This document shows, piece after piece, positions 1 through 10,336 of a stretch of 64,000 bases of DNA. Source of the stretch: Rhynchopus euleeides (taxonomy: Eukaryota; Euglenozoa; Diplonemea; Diplonemida; Diplonemidae); the NCBI GenBank assembly GCA_963210315.1, contig OY723290.1:1488001-1552000 (forward strand), written 5' to 3'. Every line of letters begins with the position of its first letter. The first letter of the stretch is position 1. A program made the position numbers and the translations under genes. Under the pieces are notes generated by a model. The model ran no database searches. It saw nothing but the letters and a program-made list of their open reading frames with translations, and was not told where the DNA came from.

Positions 1-1
1 G

Positions 2-70
2 TGTGTGACGACGCAGCCGCCCACCCCGCCTGTCCCTACCCCCGTGCCTGAGGGCACTGGCCCGAACTAG
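2..70 (+). CDS. C-terminal end of an unknown protein (partial)
   Basis: The frame starting at base 2 is open for 22 codons and ends in TAG at 68-70. The peptide is rich in Pro and Thr, a composition seen in disordered tails and like that of other proteins in this window. The 5' part lies outside the window, so neither function nor frame can be confirmed. It could be a chance reading. Confidence 0.3.
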   Translation, partial: CVTTQPPTPPVPTPVPEGTGPN

Positions 71-961
71 TCGGGTTCAGAACCGCCATGTGTGTGACCT
101 GTGGGCTGGTGCATCCAGCTCCATACATCATGTCACTTCTTCATCCTGCTTCTTCACGAATGTTGCGTCTATGCCATTGACATTGGTATTGTGTCTTGTG
201 TGTGTGTGTGGTTGTCTGTGTATCTACTTCAGTGTCTGTGACTGGTGTGTGGGTAAGCCACACTCCCATCATTACAACACAACTTTATGTGCTGCACATC
301 GCCGCCTTCTCCACACCAACTGCGTTGGCGGCGCTGTGCTGCAAGAACACCTCACACCCTTCCTGCTATGAGCAAGGCCCACGCCCTCTCTGCGTGCCGT
401 GCCTGTGCCCCCTCCCCGTTGGCCTTTGCGTGCGAGACATCCTCGCACGCTGATGCCGCCTTGACTTCTTTTGCCTTTGCAGCCCACAGGCTTATGACCG
501 AGCTGCTTCCACACTTCCACACCCAACCTTCCCCATAGAAGCCTTGCTTGCCCACACCTGCTCTGCAACGTGCTGCAGGCCGAACCTCGTCACAGCCTCA
601 GCTGCGCGGGTTCACGCCGTGCACCACACCGAAGCGAGCCTGGTGGTACGGGCATTCTGGAGGCACAGATGGCGCTGCGTGTCCCGCCCGCAACGGGTGC
701 CGTAACGCAGCACAGAACAACACAACCAGCGAAAAGAACACCATCACATACCCCCTGCAACCGCCACAAGACCGACCGGACAGCGTGCCAAGGGGGAACT
801 TTTCAAACGCCGGCAGAGCCGCACCACCCCCACCTGCTCCGCCTCACTGTTGCCCTGCCTATCTGCCGCCGCCCTCTCTCTCATGTGTCGTCTCAACTCG
901 CCGGGTTCACCATTGCCACAATCCTTTCAGGTCAGCCCCTCTCTTCCCCTCAACTTCAACA
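71..961. other. Intergenic region upstream of RPS17
   Basis: No gene is recognised here. A TG-rich microsatellite lies at about 190-260, and the rest is mixed-composition sequence with only short open frames. The last 60 bases before the RPS17 start are pyrimidine-rich and include a TTTCAG at 925-930, which could be a splice acceptor in the 5' leader, but nothing proves it. Confidence 0.5.
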
Positions 962-1722
962 ATGGGTAAGGTTCGCACGAAGACCGTGAAGAAGTCCGCG
1001 CGCATGATCGTGGAGAAGTACTACACGAAGCTGACGCAGGACTTCCACACCAACAAGAAGGTATGCCTCCAGCCTCAGCAGCGGGACGGGAATAATCCCT
1101 GTTCCCCAGAGCTCTGCCGCACTTCATGCCGGCTGCATGCAACGCATCACACTCACTGCAGGTGATTGAGGTCGTGGCCCTGATCCCGTCGAAGCGTCTG
1201 CGCAACAAGATCTCGGGTTTCACCACCCACCTGATGAAGCGCATTGCCCGCGGGCCCGTGCGTGGCATCTCCCTGAAGCTGCAGGAGGAGGAGCGTGAGC
1301 GCCGCATGGACTTCGTGCCTGAGGTATGCCTCTACTGCCCTTTTCTCTTCACCCTTTGCACATCGTGCTGTTTGTGGGGGGGGGGGGGGGAGGGGAGGGA
1401 GGGGGGGTCAACATGACAAGTTGCGGGCCAAGCGGGGCAAGGGTTGTGAGGGGGAGATCGCCCCTCCCCACCCCCCCCTTATCCCAACACCACCACGGGC
1501 AATATATTTTCCTGTCGTCTCACTTGAAGAATCTCAAGGCTGCCCATCGCTTGCGGGTTGCGCTTCTGGCCTTCCTCATGTTTGTTCCTCCCACAGGTGT
1601 CGGCCGTCGACGAGCTGATCTCGGACGGTATCGAGGTTGACGAGTCCACCATGGACATGCTCCGTGACATGAACATGGCCCAGATCAGCAACGTCAAGAA
1701 GGTGTTCGGCCGCTCCGCGTGA
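962..1722 (+). CDS. RPS17: 40S ribosomal protein eS17 (RPS17), three exons
   Basis: The gene encodes small-subunit ribosomal protein eS17. The coding exons are 962-1060, 1162-1323 and 1597-1722, giving 128 residues, close to the usual length of about 130. The N-terminus reads [14 protein letters not shown], followed by the family core with an [13 protein letters not shown] motif, a [18 protein letters not shown] helix, and a C-terminal [12 protein letters not shown] segment. Both introns fall between codons (phase 0), begin GTATGCCTC and end CAG. The start is the first ATG of the open frame and fits the universal N-terminus. The gene is single-copy in the window and is followed 370 bp later by another + strand gene. 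The assignment rests on recognition of the whole protein and is secure. Confidence 0.97.
1061..1161 (+). other. RPS17 intron 1 (101 bp)
   Basis: It runs from GTATGCC to CTGCAG and joins two exons in phase 0. Removing it makes the eS17 sequence continuous, which fixes both boundaries. Confidence 0.95.
1324..1596 (+). other. RPS17 intron 2 (273 bp)
   Basis: It runs from GTATGCC to CCACAG, also in phase 0. It contains a long G run near 1376-1410 followed by a C-rich stretch. The 5' splice site matches intron 1 for nine bases. Confidence 0.95.
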
Positions 1723-2090
1723 GCATTGTCTGCCGCATGCGGCAAGCTCCCCCAGAGGGGACCTACGTCATAGGGGGCTGTTGGGCTGACCGAAATCGGG
1801 AAGTGAGGTTGGGAGAGGGAAGCCCCAGCCCCCCCCGCCCCCCTCCCCTCCCCTCACCCATTCCCAGAGATGCCCCTCCCCCCCCACCCATCCCCGACAG
1901 TAGTGTGGTTTGATCAGTGTGCCGGGCAGTGTGAACCAGAAAAGAGGGGGGGGGGGGGGGCGATGTCAAATGAGACAGGACGAAGGGTCTGCAATGGGGA
2001 ACTGTATCACCCATCACTCCACGGCTATCATCCTTCACCGACACCCTCCAGGGAAGCGGGGTGCACCTGCCACACCGACCCTCCCCACCG

Positions 2091-2729
2091 ATGCAGCCTG
2101 CTGTGAACAGGATGTGGCGGGATGCGTCGAGGGCCGTGCGCGGGGCCCAGAGGGTGGAACGGGCGTTCTCCCTGCCGAGCATGGTTTCGCAGGTGCGATG
2201 GCAGACGGAGAAGCCTTCGGAGGGCGCCCCTGAGGGGCAGAAGCAGCAGGGGCAGGAACAGCCGCGGGGAGGGGCGTCGCCAAAAGCGGGATCGCCGCAG
2301 CGCGTCCTGACGGACGAGCAGATCCTGCGGAGGATTGAGCGGGAGCAACGGCGCCTAGCACGTGGGAGTGTGTCGTTTACCGAGGACCGGATGGAGGCGG
2401 TCGCTGATGCGGAGGCTGAGGACACGAAGAGGAGGGCCATCATCGCGAGTGCGAAGGAGATCGGCGGGTGGCATTACTGGGTAACGTACATCCGAGAATA
2501 TGGGAGCTACTATCTCTTTCTTCTCACAACCGTTTGGCTCCTGTATGGCACTTTTGTCGCAGTCAACCTCGTGCCGGAGCATGGCGATGCGACTGACCCA
2601 GTTATTGATGTGATGAGAATAGTCATTTGGGAAGCCCCTGTCTCTCTCCGCAGGATATACCACGAGTATTGGACAACTTTTTGGACGAAAGTCAAGGCGT
2701 TTGTTTCCCCACACACGGTGTACGGCTAG
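2091..2729 (+). CDS. Probable mitochondrial single-pass membrane protein
   Basis: The product has 212 residues. I use the ATG at 2091; the open frame extends a little further upstream, but only through a GTG. The first 40 residues are rich in Arg, Ala and Ser and almost free of acidic residues, as in a mitochondrial presequence. Residues 45-110 are polar and charged and probably disordered. A single hydrophobic segment follows at about 142-165, just after a YIREYG motif, and the tail is aromatic and basic. The arrangement of a YG motif directly before one membrane helix recalls DUF1279 (FAM210-type) mitochondrial proteins, but the match is weak and I do not assign it. Location in the inner mitochondrial membrane is inference. 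Confidence 0.7.
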   Translation: MQPAVNRMWRDASRAVRGAQRVERAFSLPSMVSQVRWQTEKPSEGAPEGQKQQGQEQPRGGASPKAGSPQRVLTDEQILRRIEREQRRLARGSVSFTEDRMEAVADAEAEDTKRRAIIASAKEIGGWHYWVTYIREYGSYYLFLLTTVWLLYGTFVAVNLVPEHGDATDPVIDVMRIVIWEAPVSLRRIYHEYWTTFWTKVKAFVSPHTVYG

Positions 2730-3424
2730 GGGTGGGGGGGGGGAATTTGAGGGGGGGGAGGAGGAGGTGCGCACACCCGGGTGTGTGTGGTGAAGATTCT
2801 CAGTCTGTTAACCCTGGCCTGGTGGGGCGGGCCACGTCACTGCGGGCCCCTCCCCCCCTCCTTCCCTCCCTGGGGTCTGGCTTCTGGGGAAGGAGTATGT
2901 GTGTGGTTCGAAGCTCGGCGCAGCTGGGGTAGGCAACAAAGCTTCTGAGCGAGCCCCCCCCCCCCCCCCCCCATCGCGGCTTTTTTTTTGCATACACGTT
3001 AAGTGTTCTAAGAAACCAGACATAACCAGAAGACCAACATCATGTTCGTGCTAGCACTTTTCCCTTTTGTCATCACACCCGTGCGCCAAAACAGGTTAGG
3101 CCTTATATTTGGCTGCGTTCAACGAAAAAAGACACTTCTTTCCGGAGTTTAGCTAGCACGATTCAGTTGGGCGATTCATTTGTCTGGTTTCCATTCGCAC
3201 ATATGTGTCTGGCTGTGGAGGGTGTCGACGCCCTGGGTGTCGCATTGAGTGTGCATCAGAGCCTCTGCTCGGTTAATGGATGTGTGGCAGGAGAGGGGCC
3301 ATTAGAGGCTCGCTCTCTGTGTCCCACCCAAAAAAAAACTGTTGAACACACGCGTGGTGGGGTGGTCGTCATAGTGTGGGCAGCCATGTTTCCGCCGAAA
3401 ACGCGCGCCCCCCCCCCCCCCCTA
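2730..3424. other. Intergenic, homopolymer-rich
   Basis: It contains G runs just after the previous gene, a C run of about 19 at 2954-2972 followed by a T run, and another C run that abuts the next mobile element at about 3408-3422. No gene is recognised. Confidence 0.6.
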
Positions 3425-4406
3425 GGGCAGTGATAGAAAATACGTAAAAAACGTTTAACGTATTTGAACGTTCAACGTATTTTTAAAAAAAATGCGTCGA
3501 AGTTGAACGTTTTTTTGGCTTTTGGGCGTTTTCACCCACTGGGTGCACTCTACACATGAAACCCCCCCTAGCAGTAGGGGGTGGGCCCCTTGCACACACT
3601 AAAGGGGACACCGGTGGGATGGAGAGTGTCACGCGTGGCGAAAAGGCGGTGAAAAAGGGGTTCTGTAGTCCGAGAAGGGGCGGGACCCGGAAAGGGGTGG
3701 TTGGTACCCCCTCTTTTCAGGGTTGACTAACTCCGGAAAAGCGGGGGTACCAACCCCCTCTCGACGTATCTCCCAGTTTTACCCCACTCGACCGGCTGGA
3801 GTCCGTCGTGTAGAGGAAGTGGATGGCCGAACGTGAGCTGGATTTAGACCGTCGTGAGACAGGGTGGTTTTACCCGACTGAGAGAGAACACCTCGAGCCG
3901 GCGTATGTCGACAGCAATATGGGGAACTCCCATTTCAGTCCCTGGTATCTACGTGTCCGAGCGGACAGTGCCGTGATGCTCCCACTGGATGGATTATGGC
4001 TGAACGCCTCTAAGCCAGAACCCAGTCTAGAGACATACGTGACTTGCCAGAACCCAGTGGGATATCCCGCATGGGAGAACCGTATGGGGTATCCCACCTG
4101 CAGGGGTTCACCTCAACTGCACCAGCCCGCTTCATGGAGCAAAGGACAAGGGATGCTGTCGACTGCATCGCGAAGCAAGTCGCTGTAAAATCGTGCTCCA
4201 AGGACGTCTTCCGCACGGTTGTCGTTGGTGCCACCAACTCGCCCTTGCTCTGCTTGAGGAAAGGTGGGTTTGTGACTGGTGGCCCCTGCAGACGGTAGGC
4301 AATGTGAGAAACGTTCAAATACGCTGAACGTTCAACGTATTTGAACGTTCAACGTATTTTTAAAATCGGGATTCTGAAAAATACGCGTATTTTGCCTTCA
4401 CTGCCC
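3425..4406. mobile_element. TIR element, 982 bp, TA-flanked, non-autonomous
   Basis: The left end begins GGGCAGTGA and the right end is its reverse complement, each flanked by TA (3423-3424 and 4407-4408). Subterminal repeats built from AACGTT and CGTATTT occur at both ends (3446-3515 and 4310-4365) in opposite orientation. No transposase reading frame is present, so it is non-autonomous. The TA duplication suits a Tc1/mariner-type mechanism, but other superfamilies are possible. It sits inside a C/G run that is continuous across the insertion. Confidence 0.75.
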
Positions 4407-4438
4407 TAGGGGGGGTCAAATGCCCCCCCTTTTACGTG

Positions 4439-5538
4439 GATAAACACGATTTTTCAAAAAACCGGCGCAGAGGCCCCAAAGCCCCCGTAAACCCTCCAAA
4501 ACCCCCCAGATCGGTCCGGAAACCCATCGAACCCCACTTTTCCACCATTCCGGGCACCTCAGGTGCCCGAATTGGGGTACCTAAATTTTGTGCCACCGTT
4601 TGGTACCGTACAGTGCCACTGTGTGGGAGGTTGGAAAAGAAAATGCCCCAACACACCACATCTGAGGGTTGCAATGCATGTTGCTTGCCAACCACGTCAT
4701 CCGGTGGGTGTCAGGCGCTATGTAGGTGGCATCAGCCAGGTCTCCGATGAGTTCTGGCTTGTATATGTACCTCCCTGCCTGCGGCACAGGCACTGCCTTT
4801 GTCCCCCACACCAGCCACAGAGAGCGTATTGTACTCGGTCCACGGTTGCTGATTCATTGTGATGCGTTGTATCCTCGAGTGAACGTCACACACTAGTGGC
4901 ACCACCACCCGCCATCCGAGAGCTGTATTGACTTTGCGCGCTTCCGTTGCATTCACCTCGCCACGCATATTGCACCGTTCAGTACCAGTGCTCTTGGGCC
5001 AGGCAAAGCGGACCGCAGCAACTACCAATTCTGGCACAATGGGTACCACGACAGCGCACTTCGTGTGTTCCCGGAATGTACAGCTCGTGTTGCAACAGTC
5101 GTTGTCAACACATCCCGGTTGTGGAGCACTGCTGCACAGGAATCACACGACCATCTGGACTTGTTCCCTACCTACAGGCAGCCTCACGGTGCATGGTGGC
5201 AGGGAGGTGCATATACAAGCCAGAACTCATCGAAGACCTGGCTGATGCCACCTACATAGCGCCTGACACCCACCGGATGACGTGGTTGGCAAGCAACATG
5301 CATTGCAACCCTCAGATGTGGGGTGTTGGGGCATTTTCTTTTCCAACCTCCCACACAGTGGCACTGTACGGTACCAAACGGTGGCACAAAATTTAGATAC
5401 CCCAATTCGGGCACCTGAGGTGCCCGGAATGGTGGAAAAGTGGGGTTCGATGGGTTTCCGGACCGATCTGGGGGGGTTTGGAGGGTTTACGGGGGCTTTG
5501 GGGCCTCTGCGCCGGTTTTTTGAAAAATCGTGTTTATC
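4439..5538. mobile_element. Fold-back element with 341 bp inverted arms
   Basis: Bases 4439-4779 and 5198-5538 are near-perfect inverted copies of each other, both 341 bp, separated by a 418 bp spacer. Only scattered substitutions are visible, for example TCTCCGATG in one arm against TCTTCGATG in the other. The same short peptides are therefore readable on opposite strands of the two arms, which is a consequence of the symmetry and not of genes. The spacer has no convincing coding frame. A single strand could fold into a hairpin more than 300 bp long. Confidence 0.85.
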
Positions 5539-5751
5539 ACCCCCATTCACGGTGGGATCTTGTAAATTTTACATGTATAACTACAAGTATATACATGTAT
5601 TATACATGTATAATACTTGCATGTCAACTATTATACATGTATAATACATGTATATGCCTGAAATATACATGTAAAATACATGTATATCAAGTAAAAATAC
5701 ATGTATAATACTTGCATGTCAACTATTATACATGTATCTTTACTTGATATA

Positions 5752-6081
5752 CCGTATACGTAAATATTATGGAACGTAAATATTATGGAACGGGCCCATT
5801 TTTGGCCGGTCCGTTCCATAATATTTACGTTCCAAAATATTTACAGGGCCAGTTGGGCCACTCGGTGGTGAGGACGGCTTGCGTCAGGAATCGCGCGAAA
5901 AGTGCACGAGTAGGTCTCGTCAGGGACTCTGTACGCCGTCCGATCACCTGGTCCAAGTCCCCGAGTCGCAGAAAGCCCTGTAAATATTATGGAACGAAAA
6001 AAATCTGGAACGCCAACCCACCAGCGTTCCATAATATTTACGTTCCATAATATTTACGTTCCAAAATATTTACGTATACGG
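5752..6081. mobile_element. Family C TIR element, copy C1 (330 bp)
   Basis: The ends are CCGTATACGTAAATATT and its inverse, flanked by TA at 5750-5751 and 6082-6083. Inside are repeated TATGGAACG/CGTTCCATA modules and a conserved core of about 130 bp. The same element occurs six times in the window. Confidence 0.85.
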
Positions 6082-6481
6082 TACATGTATTTTACATGTA
6101 TATTTCATGCATTTACATGTATTTTACATGTATACACGGTGGACTCCAGCGGCCCTAGCGGGAGTCTGGGAGCGGGAGTCTGAGCGGGTGTCAAAGACTC
6201 CCGCTAGCGGGAGTCTATACTCCCGCTAGGGGGAGTCTGACTCCCCCTAGCGGGAGTCTTTTCACCTATTTTCATCCATTTTTCCCATGATATAGTTACA
6301 GTCTACTGGCGTGGGGGGTAAAATCATGGTGGAAGAGGGATGGGGAGGGGCTTGTTTTGCTTCTGTCAGTTTCCCCGGACTCTGGACTACCTACCTATCC
6401 TCCTGGTAGCGGCTACACCTGCGGAGGTGAGCGGTTAGAATTTGAGGTGTCAAAGTGCGGCCATCGCCTGTCGTAGTTGTG

Positions 6482-8254
6482 TTACACCTTGGGCAAGACA
6501 AGCCATCCTGCAGGCCTCATCTTCTTCGTCAGAACTGTCATCCCCTCCTGCTGTGCGCGTTGGTCAAGCGTGCTCAAAGTCGCCTCGGATGACACGAATG
6601 GTGTGAAAGTCGCCCCCAGCGGGATTGGCATTTTGCACAAGCAGAGCGATAATTTGCGATGTCCTTCGGGGAACCGGAACAGGAAGTAGGGCGCGCTGAT
6701 GGGTTCAACGAAGTCCTGTGTGTTGCAGTGCACAAACCCCTTCTGCAGCTGTGTCAACTGTGTGCAAAGAACATACACAGCCAATCTATGAGCGTGTCGG
6801 GTGTGCAGACACGGACACAGGATGACTTCTCTATACCCGAGGATCCCGTCCTGCGACAGGTGCGCAACCTTCCAAGGCATGCCCGATGCGCGCCGCTTCT
6901 CTTCTGCCATCGCAAGATCTCTCTCGTAAGTTGCGGAGCTGGCGATTGTAACGGCATCTTTCTTGCGATGTCCGTTCTCTGCTTCTTCAAATTCGTCGTT
7001 GTTCTGCAGAGGCACTGCATCTTCTGGAGCCCACCAATGATGGAGACTGTGTACGTAGGCATTGCGCGTTGATCCCTTTTCGGCATGCTCCATCAACCAG
7101 TGAAATATATGCCCTGAGATCCGAGCACGCAAGAAGGGAATCCGGGCTGACTCATCCTTGCATCCCCAGAAGCGCCAGGGGATGTCTGCATACCGGAAAT
7201 GCATGAGGTCTGCAAGGGAGACAAAGAGGTAGCGGAACAAGCCCTTGTAGGTGTGTCCTGTGACAGGCAAGCACGACCTTCCGGAACTGAGCACCTGTCC
7301 CATGCTGCGACACATTCAGTGCAAGGTTTGTACAGGTCTTGTCGAATATTTTTTTGTTGTCTCATCCAGCAGGGGTGGAGCTTGAAATATGGGGTTGCGG
7401 GCTGGATCGGGTCAGATCGGGTCAGCCAATTTTTTCTTATGGGTTCCCCCCCGGTTCGTCTCAGAGATCAGTGCTCGGGCCCAGCCTCCCGCGAGGTACC
7501 GGAACCGATATGCAGCCCCGGACGCGCAAGGACTTGGTTACAAGACAAACACATGCCGTAGGGGGGGTCTGGGAGGCGGAGCTCCCAGCCGCCGGAGGCC
7601 ACGGTAGTGAACATCTGTGACTTGCGGGCGTACGGATTCTGTGTGAGTTGGCTGCGTCCTCCTGAGGATACTGAGATTCCCTGATGTAAAGGGCTTGGGT
7701 ACAAGACAGGCACATGCCACAGGGGGGTCTGGGGGGCGGAGCCCCCCAGCCACCGGAGGCCACGGTAGTAAACGTCTGTTGCACGGTACGGGTTGGGCAG
7801 CTTCATTTGTCCTCTATTGTGACTGTTTGAGGCCTGTGCTCATGTCGCTGGGGTCACTTTGCTCACGAAACGCCTCCTGGTCACCTTGAGGCCCCAAGGC
7901 GAGGAGCCAACTTTTCCGGTTTCCCGAAAATCTATATTTTTTTTTCTTTTTACCCCTGACCTGATTTTTTGTGAGGGCCTGCAGAAAATCAGGTCAGCTG
8001 ACCCGAAAAAACCCCCAAGCTCCACCCCTGTCATCCAGTACCCTGATCAGCCGCATGGCGAGCCCCTTGCAGTCATGGAGTGCTGGGGTGACGTAGCGGG
8101 CATTGGGAAGCACACCTGCCAAGAGGGAGGGGTAGCCAGCCTCTTTCATCTCAGAGAGAGTCAGGTGCGGGTATCGATGCACCTGTTGATACCAGCGTTC
8201 TTCTGGGATGTCGCACAGTGAGCATCGGTGCCCTCGCCCCCCGCATCGCCTCAT
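6482..8254 (-). pseudogene. Element-borne reading frame broken by a hAT insertion
   Basis: The frame starts with ATG at 8254 and is open to the edge of the insertion at 8031. When 7370-8030 and one copy of the 8 bp target duplication are ignored, it continues in the same frame through 7361-7319. A single in-frame TGA at 7318-7316 follows, and then 277 open codons run from the ATG at 7315 to a stop at 6482. The whole would be about 366 codons. The first part has a CxxC...H...H pattern near residues 11-31. The second part is rich in Trp, His and Cys and includes a charged segment (EEAENGHRKKD). I recognise no family. It is a plausible gene of family B, now inactive because of the insertion and the stop. 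Confidence 0.6.
7370..8030. mobile_element. hAT-type non-autonomous element (661 bp)
   Basis: The terminal repeats are CAGGGGTGGAGCTTG and its inverse, and they are bordered by a perfect 8 bp target duplication, TCATCCAG, at 7362-7369 and 8031-8038. CAGGG ends and an 8 bp duplication are the hallmarks of hAT transposons. It encodes nothing recognisable. The middle (about 7515-7790) contains a direct duplication of a module ending in GGAGGCCACGGTAGT, which is also found in repeat H at 30961-31225 and 40417-40680 on the opposite strand. Confidence 0.92.
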
Positions 8255-8270
8255 TGTTGCCCACTGCTGA

Positions 8271-8370
8271 TCTATACTCCCGCTAGCGGGAGTTGGACTC
8301 CCCCTAGTTGAGACTCCCGAAAAGGGTTAAACCCGGTAGTGGTACCCTACCCCCGCTGGAGTCCACCGTG
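8271..8370. repeat. Internal copy of the family B right terminus
   Basis: About 100 bp match the right end of family B at 9093-9173, including the ACTCCCGCTAGCGGGAGT palindrome and the terminal CGCTGGAGTCCACCGTG. The following dinucleotide is CA, not TA, so this end may be a remnant of an earlier or rearranged copy. Confidence 0.75.
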
Positions 8371-8519
8371 CAAGGCCGGATCAGCCCACGGGTGGGTTTG
8401 AGGAAGAAATCTGGGGGGGCAAATTTTGCTGCGACTTCCGGTTTCACCCGGCCGAACTCCAGCATCTATCCAGACCCACGGTGCCAAGCCGTTCGCCCGT
8501 GTCGCGATCATTCGCGGCT

Positions 8520-8900
8520 TCAGGCTGCCCCCGACGACACGTTTGTATCCTGCACCTTGCCATACTTCGCCTCCACCTTGTATATGACGGAGAGCGCCCT
8601 CCTTCCGCATCGTTGCGACTTCCCTGACAGCGAACTTATCCATGTCAGGGAAGACATGGCGATGATTGCGTTGGCCACCTGGGTGCTGTGCTGGTGGAGC
8701 TCCTTGCTCAACACCGTTGCTAGGAGCCTTCTAATGGATCCCAGTGTCAGCACACTGCCCCCTTTTTTAACAGGGAAGGCCGTGCAAAAATCATGCACAA
8801 TGTTCGTCGCCTCCGCAGCCTCGGGACTCTCTGCGCTCTTCTTCTTCTTAATCGACTTTGCCGCCGGCTTCGCTGCCGGCTTCGTTGTCGTCTTCCCCAT
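8520..8900 (-). CDS. Small basic-tailed protein, histone-like in part (uncertain)
   Basis: An ATG-initiated frame of 126 codons. The first 30 residues are a KPAAKPAAKS-type tail followed by KKKK, as in histone N-terminal tails or nuclear localisation signals. Residues 45-75 contain a helix with an ELxxH motif preceded by LTLGSIRRLL. Hydrophobic spacing and the E-L-x-x-H residues resemble the last part of H2B, but the long second helix of a histone fold is not visible. The similarity may be chance. It lies in the right part of family B, so if expressed it would be an element-borne gene. Confidence 0.35.
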   Translation of the reverse strand: MGKTTTKPAAKPAAKSIKKKKSAESPEAAEATNIVHDFCTAFPVKKGGSVLTLGSIRRLLATVLSKELHQHSTQVANAIIAMSSLTWISSLSGKSQRCGRRALSVIYKVEAKYGKVQDTNVSSGAA

Positions 8901-9175
8901 TTTTGTGAATCAGGTCTGCGAGCTGGGATGGGTGGAAACGTCCGTTTCGTTTGGTGTGGCTGTACTTCAGTGACGAGTGCCACATTGCATAGGTATCATG
9001 GGAAAAATGAGTGAAAATAGGTGAAAAGACTCCCGCTAGGGGGAGTCAGACTCCCCCTAGCGGGAGTATAGACTCCCGCTAGCGGGAGTCTATACTCCCG
9101 CTAGCGGGAGTTGGACTCCCCCTAGTTGAGACTCCCGAAAAGGGTTACCCTACCCCCGCTGGAGTCCACCGTGTA

Positions 9176-9520
9176 CCGTATACGTAAATATTATGGAACG
9201 TAAATATTATGGAACGGGCCCATTTTTGGCCGGTCCGTTCCATAATATTTACGTTCCATAATATTTACAGGGCCAGTTGGGGACTCGGTGGTGAGGACGG
9301 CTTGTGTCAGGAATCGCGCGAAAAGTGCACGAGTAGGTCCCGTCAGGGACTCTGTATGCCGTCCGATCACCTGGTCCAAGTCCCCGAGTCGCAGAAAGCC
9401 CTGTAAATATTATGGAACGAAAAAAATCTGGAACGCCAACCCACCAGCGTTCCAAAATATTTACGTTCCATAATATTTACGTTCCATAATATTTACGTTC
9501 CAAAATATTTACGTATACGG
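9176..9520. mobile_element. Family C element, copy C2 (345 bp)
   Basis: Complete ends CCGTATACG...CGTATACGG flanked by TA. Its left TA is the dinucleotide that also borders family B, so the two elements are adjacent with no sequence between them. Confidence 0.85.
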
Positions 9521-9522
9521 TA

Positions 9523-9820
9523 TTATGGAACGGGCCCATTTTTGGCCGGTCCGTTCCATAATATTTACGTTCCAAAATATTTACAGGGCCAGTTCGGGAC
9601 TCGGTGGTGAGGACGGCTTGCGTCAGGAATCGCGCGAAAAGTGCACGAGTAGGTCCCGTCAGGGACTCTGTACGCCGTCCGATCACCTGGTCCAAGTCCC
9701 CGAGTCGCAGAAAGCCCTGTAAATATTATGGAACGAAAAAAATCTGGAACGCCAACCCACCAGCGTTCCAAAATATTTACGTTCCATAATATTTACGTTC
9801 CAAAATATTTACGTATACGG
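9523..9820. mobile_element. Family C element, copy C3 (left-truncated)
   Basis: This copy has the normal right end followed by TA, but lacks the first bases of the left end and begins directly after C2. The pair forms a tandem arrangement, which points to insertion or recombination at the shared TA. Confidence 0.8.
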
Positions 9821-10007
9821 TAATACTTGTCATGCAAGTATTATACATGTAAAATACTTGCATGACAAGTAAAATACATGTATAATACTTGCATGACAAG
9901 TAAAATACTTGCATGCAAGTAAAATACATGTATTTTACTTGCATGCAAGTATTTTACTTGTCATGCAAGTATTTTACATGTATAATAGTTGACATGCAAG
10001 TATTATA
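9821..10007. repeat. Array of nested palindromes (CATGCAAGT/ACATGTA)
   Basis: The array is built almost only from ACATGTA, ACTTGCATGCAAGT and ACTTGTCATGCAAGT units in alternating orientation. Comparable arrays sit at 24985-25199 and 31893-32460. They lie inside family A elements and may be subterminal protein-binding arrays of that family. Confidence 0.8.
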
Positions 10008-10336
10008 CCGTATACGTAAATATTATGGAACGTAAATATTATGGAACGGGCCCATTTTTGGCCGGTCCGTTCCATAATATTTACAGGGCCAGTTGGGGAC
10101 TCGGTGGTGAGGACGGCTTGCGTCAGGAATCGCGCGAAAAGTGCACGAGTAGGTCCCGTCAGGGACTCTGTATGCCGTCCGATCACCTGGTCCAAGTCCC
10201 CGAGTCGCAGAAAGCCCTGTAAATATTATGGAACGAAAAAAATCTGGAACGCCAACCCACCAGCGTTCCAAAATATTTACGTTCCATAATATTTACGTTC
10301 CATAATATTTACGTTCCAAAATATTTACGTATACGG
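10008..10336. mobile_element. Family C element, copy C4 (329 bp)
   Basis: Complete ends with TA at 10006-10007 and 10337-10338. The core is in the same orientation as in C1 to C3. It lacks one TTCC-containing module present in the 345 bp copies. Confidence 0.85.

Larger units (their letters stand above)
6135..9173. mobile_element. Family B TIR element (3.0 kb)
   Basis: The termini are CACGGTGGACTCCAGC and its inverse, flanked by TA (6133-6134 and 9174-9175). The first eight bases match family A, so the two are probably related. Subterminal regions consist of alternating ACTCCCGCTAGCGGGAGT palindromes on both sides (6160-6262 and 9030-9150). It carries a broken - strand reading frame (6482-8254), a hAT-type insertion (7370-8030), an internal copy of its own right end (8271-8370) and a small - strand frame (8520-8900). 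The internal terminus suggests that one B element ended at 8370 and that 8371-9173 was added later. Confidence 0.85.

Noticed and set aside
2091..2729. Naming the small membrane protein as FAM210 (DUF1279)
   Set aside because: Only the YG motif ahead of a single helix agrees; the rest of the domain could not be matched by eye.
2881..2935. GGTTCGAAGC considered as a tRNA T-arm
   Set aside because: No acceptor stem, D-arm or anticodon arm can be drawn around it. I found no convincing tRNA or rRNA gene in the window.
3425..4406. Assignment of the TA-flanked element firmly to Tc1/mariner
   Set aside because: Only the dinucleotide and short ends support it; without a transposase other TA- or TNA-targeting groups remain possible.
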